Source: Pseudomonas frederiksbergensis
GTDB lineage: Bacteria; Pseudomonadota; Gammaproteobacteria; Pseudomonadales; Pseudomonadaceae
Reading direction: 5' to 3'
Length of the DNA: 64,000 nt
Assembly (NCBI RefSeq): GCF_035751725.1
Contig: NZ_CP142104.1
Location: 4,216,001 to 4,280,000, forward strand
A program made the position numbers and the translations under genes. The notes below the pieces were generated by a model that worked only from the letters and a program-made list of their open reading frames with translations, was not told the origin of the DNA and ran no database searches. How positions within the stretch are numbered: position 1 is the stretch's first letter; each line of letters starts with the position of its first letter. Shown piece by piece: positions 55,701-62,249 of this stretch.

Positions 55701-56274
55701 GTGAGTAATCGACCTGCTCCAGCGGATGGCGGTTCTGGTAGAGATAACTGCCCGCGCGCTCGGTTCCGGCGGGCGGTGGCGCGAACAGTTCGATGTCGAT
55801 GGCCGGCAGGCACAGCAAGTCGCCATCTGGATCACCACGGTGCTCGGCGAGCCGGGCCGCGTAATAGAAAAACAAGTCGGACGGCGCAGCGTCCATGCCA
55901 TTTCCCGTGAGGAACCCCTCGAAATTCAGCAGGAAACGCGCCACGACCGAACAGTTGAGCGGATTGCCAGGGAACACCTCGGGATAAACCGCAATTGGCA
56001 CTTTGCCTGCCGCCTTATGGCGCTGCTTGATTGCGGAAGTGATGACCGGTGTCTTCAGGTCTGGATTGACCACGTCCGAGCCACACATGTAGGCCTCACG
56101 CCCACTAAGATTGAGCATATGGCAAAGATAGTGCAGGGAGACGACGCCCGACGACGACTCACGGTATGCCGGCGCCAGGAAGTAATAAGGATGCTCGGGC
56201 TTGGCATACATCAACCGCAGACGCGCCAACGCCTGTTCGTGCGAGTAAGCGTCCAGCTGCGCTAGGTTAGACAT
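52732..56274 (-). CDS. Giant flagellar glycosyltransferase C (GT-B-like, two GT2-like and degenerate GT4 modules)
   Basis: The protein has about 1180 residues. Residues about 30-330 look like a GT-B-type domain (VVSLHYLCHMLNLSG, YSYEWSMTCVMAVLCGCPVIFIPG). Two GT2-like modules follow: about 345-600 (LVEAGETF) and 610-860 (LLWLDAHSAVLEPGW). A C-terminal GT4-like domain (about 880-1180) carries LRVLQHAAYGHPVIC, where the usual Glu of the GT4 motif is Gln. The last three modules are clearly paralogous to those of glycosyltransferase B. I chose the ATG at 56274 (MSNLAQLDAYSHEQ), preceded by GGAG; a TTG at 56283 is closer to that site. Substrates unknown. Confidence 0.83.
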   Translation of the reverse strand: MSNLAQLDAYSHEQALARLRLMYAKPEHPYYFLAPAYRESSSGVVSLHYLCHMLNLSGREAYMCGSDVVNPDLKTPVITSAIKQRHKAAGKVPIAVYPEVFPGNPLNCSVVARFLLNFEGFLTGNGMDAAPSDLFFYYAARLAEHRGDPDGDLLCLPAIDIELFAPPPAGTERAGSYLYQNRHPLEQVDYSLLPADIRLLSMTNPLTLPQLAEALRKAEVMYSYEWSMTCVMAVLCGCPVIFIPGHGVDQPLLDNSFFGSVGFAMLDHPEPLAHARASLGEALPRYVERTASFWQQLDVFIDRTQEAADREAVGNRLGVLDWLRQRTPTAQQLLQINERLASPTAPSFTVLVRDNGDQSALALTLDSLDQQLYQRIHVCVVGGTDPARANVQWVEGDPGRPAGVINGLLDGTQTDWLMLVEAGETFVAAGLLVAAVNLLEAPDSCLAVFADEAVRIGGVVNLSLRPDLNLDLLLASAASLSRHWMYRREALVRLSGFDPSCGGAFELAYQLRLIGEQGMASIGHVSEPLLIANELRQSECSDERAVMEAHLQARGYAQARAIALQEDPSRYRIDYGHEQQASVSIAIYLEGQLANFQRCLESLLIQTSAVDFEVLLIEPGNDDPALLEWLGLVEQMGAGRFQLLRFMPGQSRAAMCNAAAQEARGDYLLWLDAHSAVLEPGWMQALLNQAQRPEVGAVGGKLQDSQGRIRQAGLVLGLGGVVGRAFEGASAHAAGHMGRLGLEQSYSALGGECLMLRRSLFLEAGGFDTDPLLAPWTHVDLCLKLQQAGYVNVWTPFARLLVDPLPDIQASSEQEDAFFARWMPRLACDPAYNANFSLRAAGGFVPQNNDLSWFPLQGSVPKVLVCVTDQQAGAYSRLVQPFSTLVEAGQIEGAAVSSLLSPVEIERLAPTAVVLQRPLDDAGLLTLSRLRAFSKAFTVYDLDGYLPEVDLKGACSADELLERLRFGLLQVDRVLVPTAALAELLQGQHDDIRVLEPVLPAEWGRVQSNRRVGAKPRLGWLGGKDTQLLADVLPAFAGEVDWVVLGDCPAALQPFLKEQHPNVPQQQLATAMAALNLDLALVPMAHTVGNACSGDLRVLQHAAYGHPVICSRVPGFVGGEVLPLTRVDNQTQDWVRAIRLHLEDRDASAALGDALQSTVRAQWLLEGERLEAWRRAWLAD

Positions 56275-56323
56275 CGGGTGCAATCTCCAGAATCAAATCA
56301 ATCAGGGGTGTCGCAAGGCCCGC

Positions 56324-57025
56324 TCAGGCAGTCCATTTCTTCAGAAAAGCCGATGCATCCGCGCCGGTATTGAACAATAGGTCGATGACACTGAGCGCAT
56401 GTTGGAACTCTCCGTACACCTGGGGATATTCGGGATAACCTGCATAGCTCATGTACGAGACCGAAATGCCCTTGGCGGCGAACGCCGCTTCGTCGAGGTA
56501 GTGACTGGCTGCCGGTCCCGAGAGGTACTCGCTGGCGCCCAGGGTATGGCACAAATGGATAAGGCGTTCATTCTTGCCCTCCACTCCCCCTAGGTCTTCG
56601 GAACGGTAAAGCGGCGTATGAATTCCCAGCAGGGGACACAAGCCGGCGATGAACAAGTGGTTAATGCGGCTCAGATGAGTCAGGTTGGCAGCCTGCTCGT
56701 AGAGCGCGCGGATCGGCGCCTCCATCTGCGCGAAACACGCTGCGCGCCGGTAGCTCTGCTCGATCGTCTTCCAGTGCGCCGGTGCCCAGTCCGGATGGGT
56801 GATCTGGACCTCATTGATCAACTGTCCGAGACGGCCCTTCTTCATGACCGGAATGCTCAGCCAATGCTCACCCTGGGCAGTCTTGATCTTGTTACGGTTG
56901 CGCCAATCGCTGCGGGTGTACTGCACGTCGTCATAGAGGATGAACGCATCGACGCTGCGGATCAGATCGAAATAGCCCTTCCAGGGAATATAGTTCGACT
57001 GCACCACAGCTATTTTCTTATGCAT
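56324..57025 (-). CDS. WbqC-like family protein
   Basis: The 233-residue protein starts MHKKIAVVQSNYIPWKGYFDLI, the signature of the WbqC-like family found in O-antigen and glycan loci. Conserved segments DDVQYTRSDWRNRN, WLSIPV and LSGPAASHYLD are present. No enzyme activity is proven for the family; roles in amino-sugar acylation or transfer have been suggested. It is the first gene of the sugar operon, with a sigma-54-type promoter 93 bp before the ATG at 57025. The open frame continues upstream, but without family match. Confidence 0.82.
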   Translation of the reverse strand: MHKKIAVVQSNYIPWKGYFDLIRSVDAFILYDDVQYTRSDWRNRNKIKTAQGEHWLSIPVMKKGRLGQLINEVQITHPDWAPAHWKTIEQSYRRAACFAQMEAPIRALYEQAANLTHLSRINHLFIAGLCPLLGIHTPLYRSEDLGGVEGKNERLIHLCHTLGASEYLSGPAASHYLDEAAFAAKGISVSYMSYAGYPEYPQVYGEFQHALSVIDLLFNTGADASAFLKKWTA

Positions 57026-57117
57026 CCTTAACCTCACGTACGCGGCGGAAACCGGGGGCCCTGCCCTGTCAAAAAATCGCCACCCGACATGAATAAGCGT
57101 GGACAGGACGGGACACA

Positions 57118-57131
57118 GCAAATCTCATACC
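57118..57131 (-). promoter_or_regulatory. Sigma-54 promoter of the sugar operon
   Basis: The minus strand reads CTGGTATGAGATTTGCTG, fitting TGGYAYG-N4-TTGCW well. It lies just past the phhR stop codon, 93 bp before the first gene. Together with the flagellar sites in this window it suggests FleQ/RpoN control of the glycan genes. Confidence 0.65.
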
Positions 57132-57133
57132 AG

Positions 57134-58693
57134 CTAGGATTCGGTTTTGCCCACCTCATACTCTCTCAACTTATTAGCAATAGTCGTATGGGAAACCCCC
57201 AGCCGCTTGCCCAGTTGCCGGCTGCTCGGGTGTTCGGAATACAGGCGTTCGAGGACGGCCTTCTCGAAGCGGCCAACGATCTCGTCCAACCCTCCGTCGA
57301 GGGAAAAATCGCCGAGGGGTTGGCGCACGCCGTAGTCCGGCAGGCGGATGTGCTCGGCCTTCACCGTGCCGCCGTCACACAGGGAGACGGCCTGGAACAA
57401 TACGTTTTCCAACTGCCGGACGTTGCCCGGCCAATGGTAGTGACTGAGACGATCCATCGCCGCCGGGGCCAGCTTGGGCAGCGGGCAACCGATCTGGCGA
57501 CTGGCCTGGTCAAGAAAATGCTCGACCAGCGGGGCCAGCCCATCGAGGCATTCACGCAACGGCGGAATGTGCAAGGACAGCACATTCAGGCGATGGTACA
57601 AATCTTGACGGAATTCTCCCCGGGCACAGAGCTCGGACAAATCGACTTGGGTCGCGCAAATCACCCTGACATCCAGGTACACCTCTTCGTCGCTGCCTAC
57701 GCGACGGAAGCACCCATCCTGCAAGAAGCGCAGCAGTTTCACCTGCAGGCGCGGGCTCATTTCCCCGACGCCGTCGAGAAACAGCGTCCCGCCCGCCGTC
57801 AGTTCCAGCAGGCCGAGCTTGCCTTCGGCCCGGGCGCCTTCGAAAGCACCTGGGCCGTAGCCGAACAGCTCGGTTTCAGCCATCGACTCCGGCAGACCGG
57901 CGCAATTGAGGGCCATCAACGGTGACTGCCCTCGTGGACTGGCCAAGTGGCAAGCACGGGCCAGCAATTCCTTGCCGGTACCGGTTTCGCCTTCGATCAA
58001 CAACGGCGCGTCGAGAGGCGCCATGCGCCGGGCCTCCCGGACCACTGCGGCCATCACTTTCGAACTCTGGAAGATGCTGTCGAAGCCACGCAGTTCTTGC
58101 TTGCGTACGTTATAGATGCGCTCGCCCACCCGGTCGGCGCGGTGCAGCGTCAGCACCGCGCCGGCCATGGCTTCGCTGTCGTCATGTTCCGATTGCAAGG
58201 GCGCGATGTCCGCCAGGAACACGTCGCCCTTGACCTTGACCCGCAAGCCATTGATGCGCGACTTGTTGGCGCGCACCAGTTCCGGCAGGTCGAAATCCTC
58301 GGCGTAGCGGGACAACGGGATCCCCGGCACCTCGTCCACCCGAACTCCCAGCAACTGCGCCGCCGCCCGGTTGGCCGCGACGATGGAGCCGCCCATGTCG
58401 ATGGACAGCACCGGGAACTCCAAGGCGCCTAGCAAGGCGTTGAGCTCCATGTGCCGACGTTCGCTGGGCATCAGGCCTACACGCTTGACGCCGAATACCC
58501 CGGCGATGCCTTCGAATTTCGGACGCAGGGCTTGGAACTGGATATTGATCAGGTTCGGGCAATGCAGGTAGATCGCGTTGCCATGCTCGCCCCCTACTTC
58601 ACCGCGGGCGACGTTGATGCCGTATTCCACCAGCAGGTTGAGAATATCCCGCAGGATGCCGATGCGGTTCTGGCAATGGACTTTGATGCGCAT
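57134..58693 (-). CDS. phhR: TyrR-family regulator PhhR
   Basis: PhhR activates phenylalanine and tyrosine catabolism genes in response to aromatic amino acids. The 519-residue protein has an N-terminal ACT domain (1-75), a PAS domain (about 80-150), an AAA+ domain with Walker A GETGTGKE (235-242) and a C-terminal TyrR-type HTH (SSRQLGKRLGVSHTTIANKLREYE). The sigma-54 contact loop reads GAFEGA (282-287) rather than GAFTGA, and Walker B reads FLDGVGE rather than FLDEIGE. Both changes point to a protein that does not work as a normal sigma-54 ATPase. It is divergent from phhA. Confidence 0.96.
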   Translation of the reverse strand: MRIKVHCQNRIGILRDILNLLVEYGINVARGEVGGEHGNAIYLHCPNLINIQFQALRPKFEGIAGVFGVKRVGLMPSERRHMELNALLGALEFPVLSIDMGGSIVAANRAAAQLLGVRVDEVPGIPLSRYAEDFDLPELVRANKSRINGLRVKVKGDVFLADIAPLQSEHDDSEAMAGAVLTLHRADRVGERIYNVRKQELRGFDSIFQSSKVMAAVVREARRMAPLDAPLLIEGETGTGKELLARACHLASPRGQSPLMALNCAGLPESMAETELFGYGPGAFEGARAEGKLGLLELTAGGTLFLDGVGEMSPRLQVKLLRFLQDGCFRRVGSDEEVYLDVRVICATQVDLSELCARGEFRQDLYHRLNVLSLHIPPLRECLDGLAPLVEHFLDQASRQIGCPLPKLAPAAMDRLSHYHWPGNVRQLENVLFQAVSLCDGGTVKAEHIRLPDYGVRQPLGDFSLDGGLDEIVGRFEKAVLERLYSEHPSSRQLGKRLGVSHTTIANKLREYEVGKTES

Positions 58694-58745
58694 AAAAGGC
58701 CCGATGTGTTTGCAAGCATGGAAATGGGTGGGCTACCTCGTAGCC

Positions 58746-58770
58746 CAGCGGGAGCAATCTCCCTCGCCAC
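58746..58770. repeat. Single REP core upstream of phhR
   Basis: The sequence CAGCGGGAGCAATCTCCCTC with GCCAC following is a slightly decayed core of the same type as the REPIN at 32929-33016. It lies in the divergent gap near the phhR start. Confidence 0.75.
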
Positions 58771-58870
58771 GGTTTTCTGCGCTGCGGCGCAAATAGCCGT
58801 CAAGATTATGTGACAGTTGTAGGAAGTTTCCCAAGCAAAAACGCCCGAAATATCGAGACGCACCGACATA

Positions 58871-58888
58871 CGTAACGAAATTTTTACG
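58871..58888 (+). promoter_or_regulatory. PhhR/TyrR box upstream of phhA
   Basis: CGTAAC-GAAATT-TTTACG fits the TyrR/PhhR pattern TGTAAA-N6-TTTACA, with GTAA-N8-TTAC symmetric. It lies about 135 bp before the phhA ATG. Confidence 0.7.
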
Positions 58889-59022
58889 ATATGGGTTATG
58901 ACGGGCCGTTTAACCTCGGGGTAGCCTGCTGCGCCGATCACTGCTTCAAGTTATCTCTACTGCATCGCTGGATATAACAACAAACAAGTCTTCCCCCTGA
59001 GGGATATCAGCAGGAGAGCAGC

Positions 59023-59808
59023 ATGAAGCAGACGCAGTACGTGGCCCGCGAGCCCGATGCGCAAGGTTTTATCCACTACACCGCCGAAGAACATGCGGTG
59101 TGGAACACGCTGATCACTCGCCAGCTCAAAGTCATCGAGGGCCGTGCGTGCCAGGAATACCTGGACGGCATCGACAAGCTCGGCCTGCCCCACGACCGCA
59201 TCCCGCAACTGGACGAAATCAATAAAGTGCTGGGCGAAACCACTGGTTGGCAGGTCGCCCGGGTGCCGGCGCTGATCCCCTTCCAGACTTTTTTTGAATT
59301 GCTTGCCAGCAAGCAGTTTCCAGTCGCGACCTTCATTCGTACCCGTGAGGAACTGGATTACCTGCAAGAGCCGGACATCTTCCACGAGATCTTTGGCCAC
59401 TGCCCCTTGCTGACCAACCCTTGGTTTGCTGAATTTACCCACACCTACGGCAAACTCGGCCTACAGGCTTCCAAGGAAGAGCGCGTCTATCTGGCGCGCC
59501 TGTATTGGATGACCATCGAGTTCGGCCTTGTGGAGACTCCGCAGGGCCGGCGCATCTATGGCGGCGGTATCCTCTCGTCGCCCAGGGAAACCGTGTACTG
59601 CCTGTCTGACGAGCCGGAGCATCAGCTCTTCGATCCGTTGGAAGCCATGCGCACGCCGTATCGCATCGACATCCTGCAGCCCGTGTATTTCGTGCTGCCC
59701 GAGCTCAAGCGCCTCTTCGACCTGGCCCATGAAGACATCATGGGCATGGTCAAGCGCGGGCGGGAATTGGGGTTGCACGCGCCGAAATTCCCACCCAAAG
59801 CGGCGTGA
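59023..59808 (+). CDS. phhA: Phenylalanine-4-hydroxylase PhhA
   Basis: PhhA converts phenylalanine to tyrosine using tetrahydropterin, iron and oxygen. The 261-residue protein has the iron ligands His121 and His126 in HEIFGHCP and Glu166 in TIEFGL. Length is typical of the bacterial enzyme, without the mammalian regulatory domain. The ATG at 59023 has GGAG eight bases upstream. First gene of phhABC. Confidence 0.97.
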   Translation: MKQTQYVAREPDAQGFIHYTAEEHAVWNTLITRQLKVIEGRACQEYLDGIDKLGLPHDRIPQLDEINKVLGETTGWQVARVPALIPFQTFFELLASKQFPVATFIRTREELDYLQEPDIFHEIFGHCPLLTNPWFAEFTHTYGKLGLQASKEERVYLARLYWMTIEFGLVETPQGRRIYGGGILSSPRETVYCLSDEPEHQLFDPLEAMRTPYRIDILQPVYFVLPELKRLFDLAHEDIMGMVKRGRELGLHAPKFPPKAA

Positions 59809-59838
59809 ACCGCTAGTTTTGATTCCAATTGAGTCTGT

Positions 59839-59870
59839 TGCGCCAAGCGGCTTTGCTTTAGCGTGGCGCA
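59839..59870. repeat. Inverted repeat between phhA and phhB
   Basis: Arms TGCGCCA and TGGCGCA are separated by 18 nt in the 98-bp gap between phhA and phhB. It may shape relative expression of the two cistrons; no T run follows. Confidence 0.45.
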
Positions 59871-59906
59871 TCGACGTTTAATAAATATTCGATCCAGGAA
59901 CACACC

Positions 59907-60263
59907 ATGAACACTCTGAACCAAGCCCACTGCGAAGCCTGCCGCGCTGATGCCCCGCAAGTCAGCGACGAAGAACTGCCAATGTTGATCAAGCAGATCC
60001 CCGACTGGAACATCGAAGTGCGCGACAGTGTGATGCAGCTGGAGAAAGTCTTCCTGTTCAAGAACTTCAAGCACGCCCTGGCATTCACCAACGCCGTCGG
60101 CGAGATCTCCGAGGCCGAGGGCCACCACCCAGGCCTGCTCACCGAATGGGGCAAAGTCACCGTCACCTGGTGGAGCCATTCGATCAAGGGCCTGCACCGT
60201 AACGACTTCATCATGGCCGCCCGCACCGACGAGGTCGCCAAGACCGCCGAGGGCCGCAAGTAA
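59907..60263 (+). CDS. phhB: Pterin-4a-carbinolamine dehydratase PhhB
   Basis: PhhB recycles the pterin product of PhhA. The 118-residue protein has the family motif [22 protein letters not shown] with active-site His residues. Its stop overlaps the phhC start by one base, so coupling is likely. Confidence 0.97.
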   Translation: MNTLNQAHCEACRADAPQVSDEELPMLIKQIPDWNIEVRDSVMQLEKVFLFKNFKHALAFTNAVGEISEAEGHHPGLLTEWGKVTVTWWSHSIKGLHRNDFIMAARTDEVAKTAEGRK

Positions 60264-61456
60264 TGCATTTCGATGCCATCGGTCGCGTGCCCGGCGACCC
60301 GATCCTGGGCCTGATGGAGGCCTATGGGGCGGACAGCAACCCCGGGAAATTCGACCTGGGCGTGGGCGTCTACAAGGATTCCCAGGGCCTGACGCCGATC
60401 CTGCAGTCCGTGAAACAGGCCGAGCAGCGGTTGGTGGACCGCCAGTCCACCAAGACCTACATCGGCGGTCATGGCGATGCCGCGTTCGGCCAGTTGATCA
60501 ATGCGCTGGTGCTGGGTGCCGACTCGCCGCTGATCAGCGCAAAACGCGCCGGCGCCACCCAGACACCCGGCGGCACCGGCGCCCTGCGCCTGAGCGCCGA
60601 TTTCATCGCCCAGTGCCTGCCGGGCCGTGGCGTCTGGCTGAGCAATCCGACCTGGCCAATCCACGAAACCATCTTCGCCGCCGCAGGCGTCAAGGCCAGC
60701 CATTACCCCTACGTGGGCGCCGACAATCGCCTGGATTTCGACGCAATGCTCGCGACCCTGGGCGACGTGCCGAAGGGCGACGTGGTGCTGCTGCATGCCT
60801 GCTGCCACAACCCGACGGGATTTGATCTGTCCCACGAGCAATGGCGCCAGGTGCTGGAAGTGGTGCGCAGCCGTGATCTGCTGCCGTTGATCGATTTCGC
60901 CTACCAGGGCTTCGGCGACGGGCTGGAACAGGATGCCTGGGCCGTGCGGTTGTTTGCCGAAGCGTTACCCGAAGTATTGGTCACCAGCTCTTGCTCGAAG
61001 AACTTCGGCCTCTATCGCGACCGCACCGGCGCGCTGATTGTCTGTGCCCGCGATGCCGACAAGCTGGTCGACATTCGCAGTCAGCTGGCCAACATCGCCC
61101 GCAACCTATGGTCGACGCCGCCGGACCATGGCGCGGCGGTGGTGGCGACGATCCTTGGCAATCCGGAACTCAAGGGCTTGTGGGCAGACGAAGTGGAAGC
61201 CATGCGCCTGCGCATCGCGCAACTGCGCAGCGGCCTGCTGGAGGCGCTCGAACCCCACGGCTTGCGCGAGCGCTTTGCCCATATGGGGGTGCAACGCGGG
61301 ATGTTTTCCTACACCGGCCTGACGCCGGAACAGGTCCAGCACCTGCGCGAACGCCACAGCGTCTACATGGTCGGCACCGGCCGGGCCAACGTGGCCGGCA
61401 TCGACGCGACACGCCTGGATGCGCTGGCCGTAGCGATTGCGGATGTCTGCAGGTAG
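60263..61456 (+). CDS. phhC: Aromatic amino acid aminotransferase PhhC
   Basis: PhhC is a fold-type I PLP aminotransferase (TyrB/AspC-like) of 397 residues, which transaminates tyrosine and phenylalanine in the same pathway. The PLP Lys lies in SCSKNFGLYRDR and the substrate-carboxylate Arg near the C-terminus in GTGRANVAG. It starts one base into the phhB stop codon. Confidence 0.95.
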   Translation: MHFDAIGRVPGDPILGLMEAYGADSNPGKFDLGVGVYKDSQGLTPILQSVKQAEQRLVDRQSTKTYIGGHGDAAFGQLINALVLGADSPLISAKRAGATQTPGGTGALRLSADFIAQCLPGRGVWLSNPTWPIHETIFAAAGVKASHYPYVGADNRLDFDAMLATLGDVPKGDVVLLHACCHNPTGFDLSHEQWRQVLEVVRSRDLLPLIDFAYQGFGDGLEQDAWAVRLFAEALPEVLVTSSCSKNFGLYRDRTGALIVCARDADKLVDIRSQLANIARNLWSTPPDHGAAVVATILGNPELKGLWADEVEAMRLRIAQLRSGLLEALEPHGLRERFAHMGVQRGMFSYTGLTPEQVQHLRERHSVYMVGTGRANVAGIDATRLDALAVAIADVCR

Positions 61457-61477
61457 CTTTCTGTCGCCGCTGGTCTC

Positions 61478-61505
61478 ATGGCGAGGGAGCTTGTTCCCTC
61501 GTCAC
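61478..61505. repeat. REP core between phhC and the nitroreductase gene
   Basis: ATGGCGAGGGAGCTTG followed by TTCCCTCGTCAC is a REP core of the 32929 type, lying between two converging genes and followed by AAAAAA. It may work as a stop signal for the transcripts. Confidence 0.75.
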
Positions 61506-61531
61506 AAAAAAGCGGAGCCAGGCTGGTTCTA

Positions 61532-62095
61532 CTAGACGCCCGTCCACTCCCGGACAAACTGCCCGATATCCTCTTGCGGCGCCGTGCGCGCTTCTCTCTG
61601 CGGTGTGCCCAGGTAGAGGAAACCGATCACCTCTTCCCCGTCGTCAAGGCCAAGCCCCCTGGCCACGTGCGGCGAGTACGCCAGTTCGCCGGTGCGCCAC
61701 ACGCCGCCGATCCCTTGGGCATACGCGGCCAGCAAAATGCCATGGGCCGCGCAGCCGGCGGCCAGCAGTTGCTCGGATTTCGGGATCTTGAAATGGTCCT
61801 GCAAACGGGCAATCACCACCACGACCAAAGGTGCGCGCAACGGACCATTGAGGGCCTTTTCCACAACGGCTTCGGGCACCAGCGGATCATTGAAACGTGC
61901 GGCTTCGGCCAGCAACTCACCCATGCGATGACGCGCTTGCCCTTCGACCGTCAGGAACCGCCATGGGCGCAATTGGCCGTGATCGGGGGCGCGCATCGCG
62001 GCCGCAAACATGACTTCGCGCTGTTCCGGCGTGGGCGCCGGGTCCACCAGGCGTGGAACGGAAACACGGTTGAGCAAAGCATCTAAAGCCTGCAT
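61532..62095 (-). CDS. Nitroreductase family protein (YdjA-like)
   Basis: The 187-residue FMN-binding fold of the nitroreductase family resembles E. coli YdjA. The N-terminal FMN-binding segment RAPDHGQLRPWRFL and the central GCAAHGILLAAYAQGIGGVWRTG are typical. It uses NAD(P)H to reduce nitro or related compounds, but the natural substrate is unknown. It converges on phhC and diverges from trkH. Confidence 0.9.
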   Translation of the reverse strand: MQALDALLNRVSVPRLVDPAPTPEQREVMFAAAMRAPDHGQLRPWRFLTVEGQARHRMGELLAEAARFNDPLVPEAVVEKALNGPLRAPLVVVVIARLQDHFKIPKSEQLLAAGCAAHGILLAAYAQGIGGVWRTGELAYSPHVARGLGLDDGEEVIGFLYLGTPQREARTAPQEDIGQFVREWTGV

Positions 62096-62249
62096 CGGCG
62101 ACCTCCTGGAAAAATGTTCGGCTATTCTAGTGGCTGTGCCGTCAATTCGTTAGCCCAAATTCAGATACGAGCAACGCCGGACGCCGGTTTACATGCCGCT
62201 TGTCGCAGGTAGAATGGCGCCCTTTCCCCTTTCAGCCCGAGCGGACTTC

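Larger units (their letters stand above)
58694..59022. other. Divergent phhR-phhA regulatory gap
   Basis: This 329-bp gap holds a REP core near phhR (58746-58770), a PhhR box (58871-58888) and the phhA leader, which ends in a GGAGAGC ribosome-binding site. A GG-N10-GC element on the plus strand at 58919-58932 (GGGTAGCCTGCTGC) lacks the usual TTGC. No further gene was seen. Confidence 0.7.

Noticed and set aside
58919..58932. Plus-strand GG-N10-GC element before phhA
   Set aside because: No TTGC and poor -24; PhhR also lacks the sigma-54 loop, so a sigma-54 promoter is unlikely on this evidence.
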